A stretch of DNA of 64,000 bases, taken from assembly GCA_945878865.1 (NCBI GenBank), contig CAMCUD010000009.1:62001-126000 (forward strand), read 5' to 3'. The notes under the pieces were generated by a model that was given only the letters and a program-made list of their open reading frames with translations, was not told the DNA's origin and did no database searches. Source of the stretch: Bifidobacterium breve. Its GTDB lineage: Bacteria; Actinomycetota; Thermoleophilia; Solirubrobacterales; Solirubrobacteraceae. Made by a program: the position numbers and the translations under genes. Shown here piece after piece: positions 40,909-50,200 of the stretch; the first letter of the stretch is position 1; each line of letters starts with the position of its first letter.

Positions 40909-42084
40909 ATGCTGCCTCATGCCCGCCTGCATCACCGACGGCTGCTTCCCGCCGTCACGACCGCCCTCGCGCTCGCCGTGACGGCCGCGCCCGCCGGCGC
41001 CGCGGAGATCACCTCTCCCGGCCCGCTGTCGAGCGTCGTCGTCTCCAACGACCTCGGCTGCCAGGTCGCCCACACCGGTGACGCCGCGCTGGAGCTGTTT
41101 CCCTCCGGCGCGAAGCCGGGGGACTGCGGCACGTTCATCGTCGTTGGCTCCGACCTCTACGCGCCCGCTGCGCCCGCCGGCTCGGCGGCGTCGGGTCTCG
41201 GGTCGCGCACGCCGTTCACCGGCGTGAGCCAGACGGGCGTCGAGGGCGCGGGATCCACGGCCTCGCCGTTCAAGGTCACGAGCGTCGCGACCGCCGGGGC
41301 AACCGGCCTGAAGGTGACCGAGGTGGACCAGTACATCGTGGGTCAGGAGTCCTACCGCACGGACGTCACCCTGCAGAACACGGGCGGCGGTGCGCTCTCC
41401 GGCGTCGTCTATCGCGCGGGCGACTGCTACCTGCAGAGCTCCGACACGGGGTTCGGGTTCTCCGAGGCCAACGGCGCGGTCGGCTGCTCGCTGAACGCGA
41501 ACAACAGCCCGCCGAGCCGGATCGAGGAGTGGTACCCGATCACCGGCGGCAACCAGTTCATGGAGGCGAAGTTCTCCGAGGTCTGGTCGCACATCGGCAC
41601 CCATGCCCCGTTCCCGAACACGACGCGGGCGGGCGAGAGCATCGACAACGGCGCGGGCATCAGCTGGACGTACAGCCTGCCGCCCGGCCAGAGCGCGACG
41701 TTCTCGCACTACACGACGTTCTCGCCCACGGGCGTGACCGGGCCGCCCCCGCCGGTGAGCAGCAGTACGCCGTCGAGCGCGTTCGGCCCGAACGGCGTCG
41801 TCGATACGCCGAGCAACCGGCGCTGCATCAGCCACCGCTGGTTCCGCATCAAGGTGCGCAAGAAGTACTGGCCGGTGACGGTCGGTGTGACTGTGCGGAT
41901 GCCGAAGACGACGAAGATCCTCAAGCGCCCGCCGTGGGGGACCCTCGTCGACCTGCGCGGTCTGCCGAAGGGCACGTTCACGGTGAAGATCACGGCGCTG
42001 ACCGTGACCGGGGACGTCATCCGCGGCAGCCGGAAATACCGGACGTGCCGCGGCAAGCTCACGGGCGGGAAGCCGAAGCTCTGA
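40909..42084 (+). CDS. Secreted protein of unknown function
   Basis: The 391-residue product has a signal peptide (LLPAVTTALALAVTAAPAGA), then a beta-rich domain of about 240 residues with YRTDVTLQNTGGGALSGVVYRAGDCYL (NTGGGALSGVVYR is typical of CARDB/DUF11-like surface domains). After a Pro/Ser linker there is a C-terminal Lys-rich domain (KVRKKYWPVTVGVTV) ending GKLTGGKPKL. Five or six Cys may form disulfides. I do not recognise the family; an extracellular or cell-wall-associated role is likely. The last 26 bp overlap the 3' end of the convergent acetoacetyl-CoA synthetase gene. Confidence 0.65.
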   Translation: MLPHARLHHRRLLPAVTTALALAVTAAPAGAAEITSPGPLSSVVVSNDLGCQVAHTGDAALELFPSGAKPGDCGTFIVVGSDLYAPAAPAGSAASGLGSRTPFTGVSQTGVEGAGSTASPFKVTSVATAGATGLKVTEVDQYIVGQESYRTDVTLQNTGGGALSGVVYRAGDCYLQSSDTGFGFSEANGAVGCSLNANNSPPSRIEEWYPITGGNQFMEAKFSEVWSHIGTHAPFPNTTRAGESIDNGAGISWTYSLPPGQSATFSHYTTFSPTGVTGPPPPVSSSTPSSAFGPNGVVDTPSNRRCISHRWFRIKVRKKYWPVTVGVTVRMPKTTKILKRPPWGTLVDLRGLPKGTFTVKITALTVTGDVIRGSRKYRTCRGKLTGGKPKL

Positions 42085-43966
42085 GCGCGACGAACGGCGC
42101 GAGCGCCGCCGGGTTCGCCATCGCCTGCAGGCTCGTCGTCGACGCCGGGTCTGCGCCCATGAGGATCCGCTTGACCGGCACCTCGAGCGCCTTGCCGCTC
42201 AGGGTGCGCGGCACCTCCGCGATCGCGATGACGTCGCTGGGCACGTGGCGCGGTGAGCACCGCTCGCGCACCGCGCGCTTGATCTGCGTCACGAGCTCGT
42301 CGGTGAGCTCGTCGCCCTCACGCAGCACCACGAACAGCGGCATCCAGCTCTCCTCGCCCTCACGCGGGACGTCGACCACGAGGCAGTCGACGACCGCCTC
42401 CACCGTGGAGACCGCGCCGTAGATCTCGGCGGTGCCCATCCGGACGCCGCCGCGGTTGATCGTCGAGTCGCTGCGCCCGTGGATGATCGCCGTCCCGCGA
42501 TCGGTGAGCTCGAGCCAGTCGCCGTGGCGCCAGATCCCGGGGAACATCTCGAAGTACGACGCGCGGTAGCGGCTGCCGTCCTCGTCGCCCCAGAAGCCGA
42601 TCGGCATGCACGGCATCGGCTTGGTGATGACGAGCTCGCCGACCTCGCCGACCACCGGTTCGCCCGCCTCGTTCCACGCCTCGACCGAGGCGCCGAGGCA
42701 CCGCGCCTGCAGTTCGCCCTCGTACACCGGCAGGGTGGGGACGCCGCCGACGAACGCGGTGCAGACGTCGGTGCCGCCGCTGGTCGAGAAGAGCCACGTG
42801 TCCTCGCCGATGTGGTCGTAGACCCAGCGGAAGCCCTCCGGTGAGAGCGGGGATCCCGTCGAGCCGACGGCGCGCAGCGCGCCGAGGTCGCGCCCGGCGC
42901 CCGGCTCGACCCCGGCCTTCAGCGACGCGGCGAGGAACGCGGCGCTCGTGCCGAACGTCGTGACGCCCGCGTCCGCGGCGAGATCCCACAGCACCTCCCC
43001 GGCGGGGTTGCCGTCGTACAGGACGATTGACGCGTCGCCCAGCAGCACGGACATGAGGAAGTTCCACATCATCCAGCCGGTCGTGGTGAACCAGAAGATG
43101 CGGTCTCCCTCCTGCGCGTCGAGGTGCAGGTAGGTCTTCTTCAGGTGCTCGAGGAGCATGCCGCCCTGCCCGTGGACGATCGGCTTGGGCAGGCCGGTAG
43201 TTCCGCTGGAGTACAGGACCCAGAGCGGGTGGTCGAACGGCACGCGGTCGAAGGTCAGCGGCTCGCCTGGCACGAGGAACCCCTCCGGCCACCCGGTGCC
43301 GTCGAGGTAGCCGAACGGCACGAGCTCGGCCCCGATCGCCTCGGCGATCCGGGCGGCGTGGCCGCGGCGGTCGAAGTCCTTGCCGCCGTAGCGGTAGCCG
43401 TCGACGCTGAGCAGGACCTTCGGGCGAATCTGGGCGAAGCGGTCGATGACGGCTTGCTCGCCGAACTCGGGCGCCGCGCTCGACCAGATGGCGCCGAGCG
43501 ACGCCACGGCCGCGAACGCCGCGATCGTCTCGGCGATGTTCGGCAGGTACGCGGCGACGCGGTCACCGCGCCCGACCCCGCGCGCGGCCAGACCGGCGCG
43601 GATCGCGGCCGTCTCCTCGCGCAGCCGGCCCCACGTCCACGCGTTCAGCGGCCGGCTCTCCGACGCCTCCTGGATGGCGAGCGCGTCATCGGCCTTGCCG
43701 GAGAACAGCCGCTCGGCGTAGTTGACCTCGGTGCCCGGGAACCACACGGCGCCCGGCATCGAGGGGTCGGCGAGCACCGTGTCGAAGTCACCCGCCACGC
43801 CGAACTGGCGCCAGATCGCGCCCCAGAATCCGTCGAGGTCGTCGACCGACCACTGCCACAGCTCTTCGTAGCTCGCGCCGGGCAGGCCGACGTCGGCGGC
43901 GAACTGCGTGATCCGCGCGCGGGCGATGCGCTCGGGAGAAGGGGTCCAGAGAGGAGCGGCGGCCAT
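42059..43966 (-). CDS. Acetoacetyl-CoA synthetase
   Basis: The 635-residue AMP-forming ligase has the N-terminal ACAS_N part (YEELWQWSVDDLDGFWGAIW, by blocks YEELWQWSV and FWGAIW), the P-loop VLYSSGTTGLPKPIVHGQGG, the specificity segment FFTTTGWMMWNF (as FTTTGWMMWN) and the C-terminal lysine motif PRTLSGKALEVPVKRIL. The TTGWMMWN and SGKALEVPVK blocks point to acetoacetyl-CoA rather than acetyl-CoA synthetase. It turns acetoacetate, ATP and CoA into acetoacetyl-CoA. Acetoacetate is a product of the HMG-CoA lyase encoded 2 kb away on the same strand, a metabolic link worth noting. TACCGT lies at 43976-43981 (minus), 9 nt before ATG 43966. Confidence 0.9.
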   Translation of the reverse strand: MAAAPLWTPSPERIARARITQFAADVGLPGASYEELWQWSVDDLDGFWGAIWRQFGVAGDFDTVLADPSMPGAVWFPGTEVNYAERLFSGKADDALAIQEASESRPLNAWTWGRLREETAAIRAGLAARGVGRGDRVAAYLPNIAETIAAFAAVASLGAIWSSAAPEFGEQAVIDRFAQIRPKVLLSVDGYRYGGKDFDRRGHAARIAEAIGAELVPFGYLDGTGWPEGFLVPGEPLTFDRVPFDHPLWVLYSSGTTGLPKPIVHGQGGMLLEHLKKTYLHLDAQEGDRIFWFTTTGWMMWNFLMSVLLGDASIVLYDGNPAGEVLWDLAADAGVTTFGTSAAFLAASLKAGVEPGAGRDLGALRAVGSTGSPLSPEGFRWVYDHIGEDTWLFSTSGGTDVCTAFVGGVPTLPVYEGELQARCLGASVEAWNEAGEPVVGEVGELVITKPMPCMPIGFWGDEDGSRYRASYFEMFPGIWRHGDWLELTDRGTAIIHGRSDSTINRGGVRMGTAEIYGAVSTVEAVVDCLVVDVPREGEESWMPLFVVLREGDELTDELVTQIKRAVRERCSPRHVPSDVIAIAEVPRTLSGKALEVPVKRILMGADPASTTSLQAMANPAALAPFVALRASASRP

Positions 43967-43988
43967 GGGCCGCGGACGGTATCGCGAG

Positions 43989-45017
43989 TCAGGCGGCGAT
44001 CGGTCCAGCGGCCACGCGGTTGCGGCCCGCCGACTTCGCCGTGTACATCGCGCGGTCAGCGTCGGCGCGCAGTCGGTGCACATCGACTGCGGTGCCGCGG
44101 GCGGTCGCGATGCCCAGGGAGAGCGTCACATCGGCGCAGTCGCCGCCCAACTCCTCGACGGCTGCGCGCAGCTCCTCGGCGATGCGCGCGGCGTCGTCCT
44201 CCTCGCCGCCGGGGAGCAGGACGAGGAACTCGTCGCCGCCGACGCGGTAGAGGAGGTCGAACCCGCGCAGGCTCTTGCGCATCGCGTAGGCGATCTCGCG
44301 CAGGACGGCATCGCCTGCGTCGTGGCCGAGCCGGTCGTTGATCTGCTTGAAGCCGTCGAGGTCCAGCGCGATGACGGCGACCGGCGAGCCGGTCAGGCAC
44401 GCCTGGCCCTCCAGCTCCTCGGCGCGACGCTCGAGCGCCTTGCGGTTGAGCAGCCCGGTCAGCGGGTCGAGGACGGCCTCGGCGCGCGCGGTCCGCTCCG
44501 AGTTGGCGAGCACATGTGCCAGCGCGGGGATGAAGGTCAGAACGGCCATCCACACGTAGAGCGTGGAGAGGTCGCTCATCCCGCCGATGGCGGCGGCGGT
44601 GAGCATCGCGCCGATGTCGACGGCGAGCACGCCAGCGAGCGTGGCGCCGCGGAACCTCGCGCCCGCGAGCGCCGCGGCGACCGCCATGAGCGGCGCGGCC
44701 GGTCCATGTAGCCCCTCGGTGAGAAGGAGGACGGCGCAGAGCGCGGCGACCCCGATCGTCTGCTCAGTCAGGAGCCAGCGCTCCGGGTGCGGCGAGCGGC
44801 GCACGAGCCGCTGGGTCAGGACGATCGACCCGGCGAACATGACGGTGATGGCCGCGGCGGCGGCGAGTCGCGGGAGCGGAAAGATGAAGATCCCGGCGAC
44901 AAGCGAGAGCACCACGAAGGCGCCGAAGACGGCGAGGGCCGGCCGGATCCGCTCCTCGTTCTCGAGATGGCGCAGGCGTGCCGCCTCGGCGGCGCCGAGC
45001 TCTTCGTCTGCGCGCAT
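43989..45017 (-). CDS. Membrane-bound diguanylate cyclase (GGDEF)
   Basis: The 342-residue protein has an N-terminal region of five to six transmembrane helices (about 28-172) and a C-terminal GGDEF domain. The active-site GGDEF is intact (residues 260-264) with DPLTGLLNRK at the start, DLDGFKQIND for metal binding, and an intact inhibitory site RGFD (251-254) exactly five residues before GGDEF. It is therefore predicted to make c-di-GMP from GTP with product feedback. The sensory input is the membrane region. No EAL domain is nearby. It lies 22 nt upstream of the acetoacetyl-CoA synthetase start and may be transcribed with it. Confidence 0.92.
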   Translation of the reverse strand: MRADEELGAAEAARLRHLENEERIRPALAVFGAFVVLSLVAGIFIFPLPRLAAAAAITVMFAGSIVLTQRLVRRSPHPERWLLTEQTIGVAALCAVLLLTEGLHGPAAPLMAVAAALAGARFRGATLAGVLAVDIGAMLTAAAIGGMSDLSTLYVWMAVLTFIPALAHVLANSERTARAEAVLDPLTGLLNRKALERRAEELEGQACLTGSPVAVIALDLDGFKQINDRLGHDAGDAVLREIAYAMRKSLRGFDLLYRVGGDEFLVLLPGGEEDDAARIAEELRAAVEELGGDCADVTLSLGIATARGTAVDVHRLRADADRAMYTAKSAGRNRVAAGPIAA

Positions 45018-45081
45018 GGTTCTGCCGTCGGCGTCGTGCCGCCGCGGCTCAAGCTCGTCCCGCCCGCGCTGGACGGACCGC

Positions 45082-45969
45082 TCAGGTCTCGTGCATCGGC
45101 GGGAACGGCTCCACGCGATGCACCATGCCCGGTAGCGCGAGACCCGTCACCTCGTGCGCCCACCGCGCAGCGGCGACCGCCGCGGACAGCCGCACGCCGG
45201 TGGCGATCCCTTCGCGCTCAAGGAGGTAGACGAGGTCCTCCGTCGCGATGTTCCCGGCCGCCCCGGGCGCGAACGGGCAGCCGCCGATGCCGCCGAGCGA
45301 CGCGTCGAGCACCGTCGCGCCGTGCTGCACGCCGGCGATCGCGTTGGCGTACCCGGTGTTGCGTGTGTTGTGCAGGTGCAGCCCGAGCGGGACGCCCAGG
45401 CCGGCCAGCGCGTCGAGCGCCTCGGCGACCTGCCGCGGGACCGCGACGCCGATGGTGTCGGCCAGGATGACCTCCGTCGCCCCGGCCTCAGCGAGTGCCT
45501 GCGCCGTCGCGACGGTGGTCGCCAGCGGGACCTCGCCTTCGAACGGGCAGCCGAACGCCGCGCCCACGATCCCGCCCGCCGCGACGCCGGCCTCCCGCGC
45601 GTCGGCGATCATCGCGCAGGCGCGCCGCAGTCCCTCGTCGGCGCCGACGTTCGAGTTGCGCCGGCTGAACGTGTCCGACGTTAGCGCGAGCACCCGCGCA
45701 CCCGGCACTTCGAGCGCGATCAGACGCTCCAGCCCGCGCGGGTTGATGACCAGGCCGATCGCGTCGACGTCGTCGCCGAGCGCGGCGACCACCTCCTCGG
45801 CCCCGGCCATCTGCGGGATCCTGTCCTCGCGGACGAAGCTCATCGCCTCCACGCGGTCGACGCCGGCCGCCGCGGCGCGCCGCGCGAACTCCGCGCGCAG
45901 CGCAGGCGCGACGACGACCGGAGCGTTCTGCAGGCCGTCGCGCGGGCCGACCTCGACGATGCGGACCAT
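45082..45969 (-). CDS. Hydroxymethylglutaryl-CoA lyase
   Basis: The 295-residue TIM-barrel protein carries the HMG-CoA lyase active site: EVGPRDGLQN (Arg10, Asp11), Glu41 in VEAMSF, His198 and His200 in LHLHNTRNT, and the signature GGIGGCPFAPGAAGN with Cys231 and Asn240. The spacing from His200 to Cys231 to Asn240 equals that in the human enzyme. It cleaves HMG-CoA to acetyl-CoA and acetoacetate. Its start shares one base with the CoA transferase stop (TGATG), so the pair is translated together. It is the terminal step of leucine, isovalerate or acyclic isoprenoid breakdown, or of HMG salvage. Confidence 0.93.
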   Translation of the reverse strand: MVRIVEVGPRDGLQNAPVVVAPALRAEFARRAAAAGVDRVEAMSFVREDRIPQMAGAEEVVAALGDDVDAIGLVINPRGLERLIALEVPGARVLALTSDTFSRRNSNVGADEGLRRACAMIADAREAGVAAGGIVGAAFGCPFEGEVPLATTVATAQALAEAGATEVILADTIGVAVPRQVAEALDALAGLGVPLGLHLHNTRNTGYANAIAGVQHGATVLDASLGGIGGCPFAPGAAGNIATEDLVYLLEREGIATGVRLSAAVAAARWAHEVTGLALPGMVHRVEPFPPMHET

Positions 45970-47183
45970 CAGATGACGCCGCGGTCGCGCAGCCCGGCGA
46001 GGGTCTCCTCGTCGCGGGCGAGCAGGTCGCCGAACACCTCGGTGTTGTGGGCGCCGGGCTCCCACGGGCCGCTCCACCGCACGGCGCCCGGGGTCGCGGA
46101 GAACCGCGGGGTGATGCCCGGGCCGCGGAACGTGCCGATCTCCGGGTCGTCGTGCTCGACGAGCATCTCGCGCGCCTGCACCTGCGGGTCGGCGAACACG
46201 TCGGCGATGGTGTAGACCGGCCCGCAGACGACCCCGGACCGGGCGAGCAGCTGGTCGATCTCCTCGCCCGTGTGCTGCGCGGCCCACGCGGCGATCTCCT
46301 CGTCGAGCTCGTCCTGGTGGACACCGCGGGACTGATGGTCGCGGTAGCGCGGGTCGTCGGCCATCTCCGGCCGGCCCATCGCCTCGCACAGCCGGCGGAA
46401 GAGCGTGTCCTTGTTCGCGGCGATGACCATGTGCGTGCCGTCGCCCGCGCGGTAGACGTTCGACGGGGCGATGCCCTCCAGCCGCGGGCCCGTGGGCTCG
46501 CGCACGAGGCCGAGCGCGTCGAACTCCGGCGCGATGCTCTCGAGCAGGCTGAAGCACGACTCGAGGATCGACACGTCGACCTCCTGACCCTCGTCGCCGC
46601 CGAGCGCGTCGCGCTGGTAGAGCGCGGCGAGCAGCCCCTGGATCGCGTACATCCCGGCGAGCGAGTCGCCGAGCGAGATGCCCATCCGCGGCGGGATCTC
46701 GCCGGGTTCGCCGTTGAGGTAGCGCATGCCGCTCATCGCTTCGCCGACCGATGCGAAGCCGGGGCGGTCGGCGTACGGGCCCGTCTGCCCGTAGCCGGAG
46801 ACGCGCACGACGATGAGGCGGGGGTTGGCCTCCTTCAGCCGCTCGAACGTGAGGTTCCACCTGTCGAGCGTGCCCGGGCGGAAGTTCTCGATGATGGCGT
46901 CGGACTCGCGGACGAGGTCGAGGAAGAGCTCCTGGCCTTCGGGATCGCGGAGGTTCAGCGTCACGCAGTGCTTGTTGCGTGACAGGACGGGCCACCACAG
47001 CGCGCGGCCGTTGACCGTGCCGTGGCCCCACGTCCGCATCGGGTCGAGACGGTCGGGCGTCTCGATCTTCACGACGGTGGCGCCCATGTCGGCCGCAAGC
47101 CGCCCGGCGAACGGGCCGGCGAGCAGCGAGCCGATCTCGATGATCCGCAGGCCGGTGAGCGGCCCGGCGGTCTGTCCTGTCAC
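45969..47183 (-). CDS. CaiB/BaiF family (class III) CoA transferase
   Basis: The 404-residue enzyme has the family start GPLTGLRIIEIGSLLAGPFAGRLAADMGA (quoted as LRIIEIGSLLAGPFAGRLAA), VVKIETP, NKHCVTLNL and the conserved Asp173 in SLGDSLAGMYA, which forms the acyl-aspartyl intermediate. It moves CoA between acyl acids, for example succinyl-CoA and another acid. Fused operon-wise to HMG-CoA lyase, it could activate 3-hydroxy-3-methylglutarate (like human SUGCT) or a related acid; that is an inference. The start is GTG 47183, preceded by GGAGGAGG at 4 nt; an ATG at 47225 would overlap the operator-like palindrome and is unlikely. Confidence 0.87.
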   Translation of the reverse strand: MTGQTAGPLTGLRIIEIGSLLAGPFAGRLAADMGATVVKIETPDRLDPMRTWGHGTVNGRALWWPVLSRNKHCVTLNLRDPEGQELFLDLVRESDAIIENFRPGTLDRWNLTFERLKEANPRLIVVRVSGYGQTGPYADRPGFASVGEAMSGMRYLNGEPGEIPPRMGISLGDSLAGMYAIQGLLAALYQRDALGGDEGQEVDVSILESCFSLLESIAPEFDALGLVREPTGPRLEGIAPSNVYRAGDGTHMVIAANKDTLFRRLCEAMGRPEMADDPRYRDHQSRGVHQDELDEEIAAWAAQHTGEEIDQLLARSGVVCGPVYTIADVFADPQVQAREMLVEHDDPEIGTFRGPGITPRFSATPGAVRWSGPWEPGAHNTEVFGDLLARDEETLAGLRDRGVI

Positions 47184-47221
47184 GCGTCCTCCTCCGGCGG
47201 CATATCCCCCTGGCAATGTTT

Positions 47222-47239
47222 CCATACCTCGTGGTATGT
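47222..47239. promoter_or_regulatory. Operator-like palindrome, copy 1 of 3
   Basis: CCATACC-TCGT-GGTATGT between the divergent CoA transferase and four-repeat protein genes. Arms CATACC/GGTATG are perfect. It shares arms and 4-nt spacer with 52266-52283 and 53676-53693. TATGTT of the right arm could be the -10 of the downstream plus-strand gene. Confidence 0.6.
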
Positions 47240-47276
47240 TCGCCGCAGTCCTGAGGCGATCTCTGGGAGGAGAGGC

Positions 47277-50200
47277 ATGGACGGGGGAGTGGGTCGACGC
47301 CTGCGCGGATACGCGTGCGCATCTGTAGTCGTGCTGGCGCTGCTGGGCGGGATCGTCCCGGCGGCGCAGGCGAAGGTGAACGTGACGGACATGATCGCGA
47401 CGACGGTCCGTCCGGATGCGCCGTGCTCGTTCAGCAACCGTCCCGCGTCGTGGACGCAGGCCGGCGCGAACGCCGATGTCTGTCTCGCCGTGGCGTTCAA
47501 GAGCGCGTCCGGCGGGGACCTGGGCAACAGCCTTGGTCTCGGCGACGACGTCAAGGACATGCGCATCTCGCTGCCGCCCGGCCAGGTCGGCTCCCCGCGT
47601 GCGGTGCCGCTGTGTGACACCGCGACGTTCCGCCGTCGCGGCTGCCCCTCGACGAGTCAGGTCGGCACGGTCGCCGCAGCGGCCGAGACGGTCGTCGGCG
47701 TCGTCGGCGAGCAGCTGCTGCAGGGCAAGATCTACCTCATCTCCACCACCGGCACGGAAGCCGCGCGCCTGGGCGTGCAGCTCGAGGCCGTCGGCATCCC
47801 GGCGATCCGGCTCGAGGCCGAGATGCGCCTGCGCCCCGAGGACAACGGCGTCGACACGATCGTCAAGGACAGCCCGCGCGACTTCGCCGGGATCCCCATC
47901 GAGCTGCGGCGCATGACGATGCGGCTCTGGGGCTCGGACAAGCGGCACCCGCACTACACGCGGCCGTTCCTGTCGAGCCCGACGAACTGCGCGGCTCCGG
48001 CGACGTTCCGGCTTGAGCTGACGTCGTACGCGGGAGACAAGACCGTCGCCGAGCGCACGCCGTACACCCCGACGGACTGCGGCACGCTGAAGATGCCGAT
48101 CGGCGCGAAGGTCACGACCGAGCGCCAGGCCGACGTGCCGACTGAGGTGGTCGCCGACGTCACGGAGGACGACGACGCGGCCGCGGGCCGCGGCAACGCG
48201 CACGTGCGCAATGCCCGGCTCGTGCTGCCGGCCGGCTTCGAGATCTCCGCGTCCTCGGGCTCGAAGGGTCTGGAGGGCTGCACCGACGAGCAGTTCGGGC
48301 TCGGCAAGGCGCAGGCCGTGACGTGCCCGGATGCCTCGCGGATCGGCACCGTCCAGTTCCGCTCGCCGCTGCTGCTCGTCGATCAGCTCGAGGGCCCCGT
48401 GTACATCGCGGCGCCGCGGCCGGGCTCGCCGAAGCTGCGGTTCTTCGCGACCGCCGAAGCGGGCCCGCAGGACGACGCGCTGCGCGTGAAGATCGCGGCG
48501 CGGGCGGAGATCGATCCCGTCACCGGGCAGCTCACGACGGTCCTCGAGGATCTGCCGCCGACGCCGTTCACGCGCTTCCGCTTCATCTTCCGCGGCGGCC
48601 CGCAGGCGATGCTGTCGACGCCGCGGAAGTGCGGGACGTACACGTCCTCGATCGTCGCCGAGGGCTTCCCCGGCGCACCCGGAGCGTCGGCGCAGAGCGA
48701 CACGACGATCGACCAGGGCTGCAACGACCCCGAGCCGTTCTCGCCGACGCTGTCCACCGAGCTGAGCACGACGCAGGCCGGTGCCGACACGTCGGTCGTC
48801 GCGACCCTCGGCCGGCCTGACGGCAGTGCGCGGCTCGCCGGCGCAAGGGTCACCCTCCCGGCCGGTCTGGCGGGCCGGCTGGACTCCGTACCCGCCTGCC
48901 CGATCGACGCCGCGCGCGCCGGGAACTGCGGCGAGGAGTCGCGGGTGGGGTCCGTCGTCTCGACGGCCGGCCCGGGTCCGGAGCCGCTCTCGCTGCCCGG
49001 CGGCGTTTACCTGACCTCCCCCGTCGACGGCGCGCCCGCCGGCATGGCGGTCATCGCCGACGCAAAGGTCGGCCCGCTGGACTTCGGGCGGATCGTCGTG
49101 CTGGCGAAGGTCGACGTCGGGCCGGACGCCTCGATCACGATGACCTTCCTCGACGTGCCGCAGCGCCTCGAGGGCATCCCGCTGAACCTGCGGGGGCTGC
49201 GCCTCGCGCTCGACCGCCCCGGGTTCATCTTCAACGCGTCGAACTGCGGACCGCTCCAGCTCTCCGCGACACTGACCTCGGACACGGGTGCGTCGGCGGA
49301 CCTGACCGCGCCGTATCAGCTGACCGGCTGCGACAAGCTCGCGTTCGGCCCGAAGCTGAGCGCCTCGATCGAAGGCAACCGCGCGGCGCTGGCGCCGGGC
49401 GGCAACCCGAAGCTCAAGGTGCAACTCGCGTCCGACCCGGGGACGGCGAACGTGCGCGCGGCGGCGATCACGATGCCGGAGGGCATCTCGGTCGACATCA
49501 CGAAGCTCAAGACCGTCTGTCCGCTCGCGGACTACGAGCGGGGTGCGTGCGCGCCGTCCTCGCAGATCGGGACGGTCACGGCGCGAACGCCGCTGCTCAA
49601 CGACCCGCTCGGCGGGGTCGTGCGGTTCGTCTCCGTGCCGGGTGTGCCGCTGCCGCAGCTCGGCATCCAGGTGCGCGGCCGGATCAGCCTCGACCTCACG
49701 GGCAAGGTGGCCGTCGACGCACGGTCGCGCCTGGTGACCACGCTCGACCCTGTCCCCGACACCCCGATCTCGAGCCTCGAGATGACGCTCGGCGGGGCCG
49801 GTACGCCGCTCGTCGTCGGCAAGGATCTGTGCGCGAACGCGTCGAACCCGGTGCTCGCGACGTTCACGTCGTGGGCGGGCTCCAGCGTGTCGAGCACCAC
49901 CGGCCTGCAGACCAGCGGCTGCACGCCGACGGCGACGATGAAGGTCTCGTCGCTCACGCGCGGCCGGCCCGGCCTCGACCTGCGGGTCGTCAGCGGGCAG
50001 TCGCCCGTCGACCGGGTCGAACTCGCGCTGCCGAGCGGCCTGACCTACGCCTCGGCCAAGGCGGTGCGCTCGCGCGTGAAGATCAGCGCGACGAACGCCG
50101 GCAAGACGAAGGCGACCGTCACGATCAGCGGCGGCAAGCTGCGCGTGACGTTCCCCAAGGGCGTGAAGGCCACGACGGTCCGCGTGCGGATCGCCGCCGG

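Noticed and set aside
47226-49424. A long minus-strand extension upstream of the CoA transferase gene, opposite the four-repeat protein
   Set aside because: It reads through the promoter region and operator-like palindrome as Arg-rich filler; the real start has GGAGGAGG at GTG 47183.
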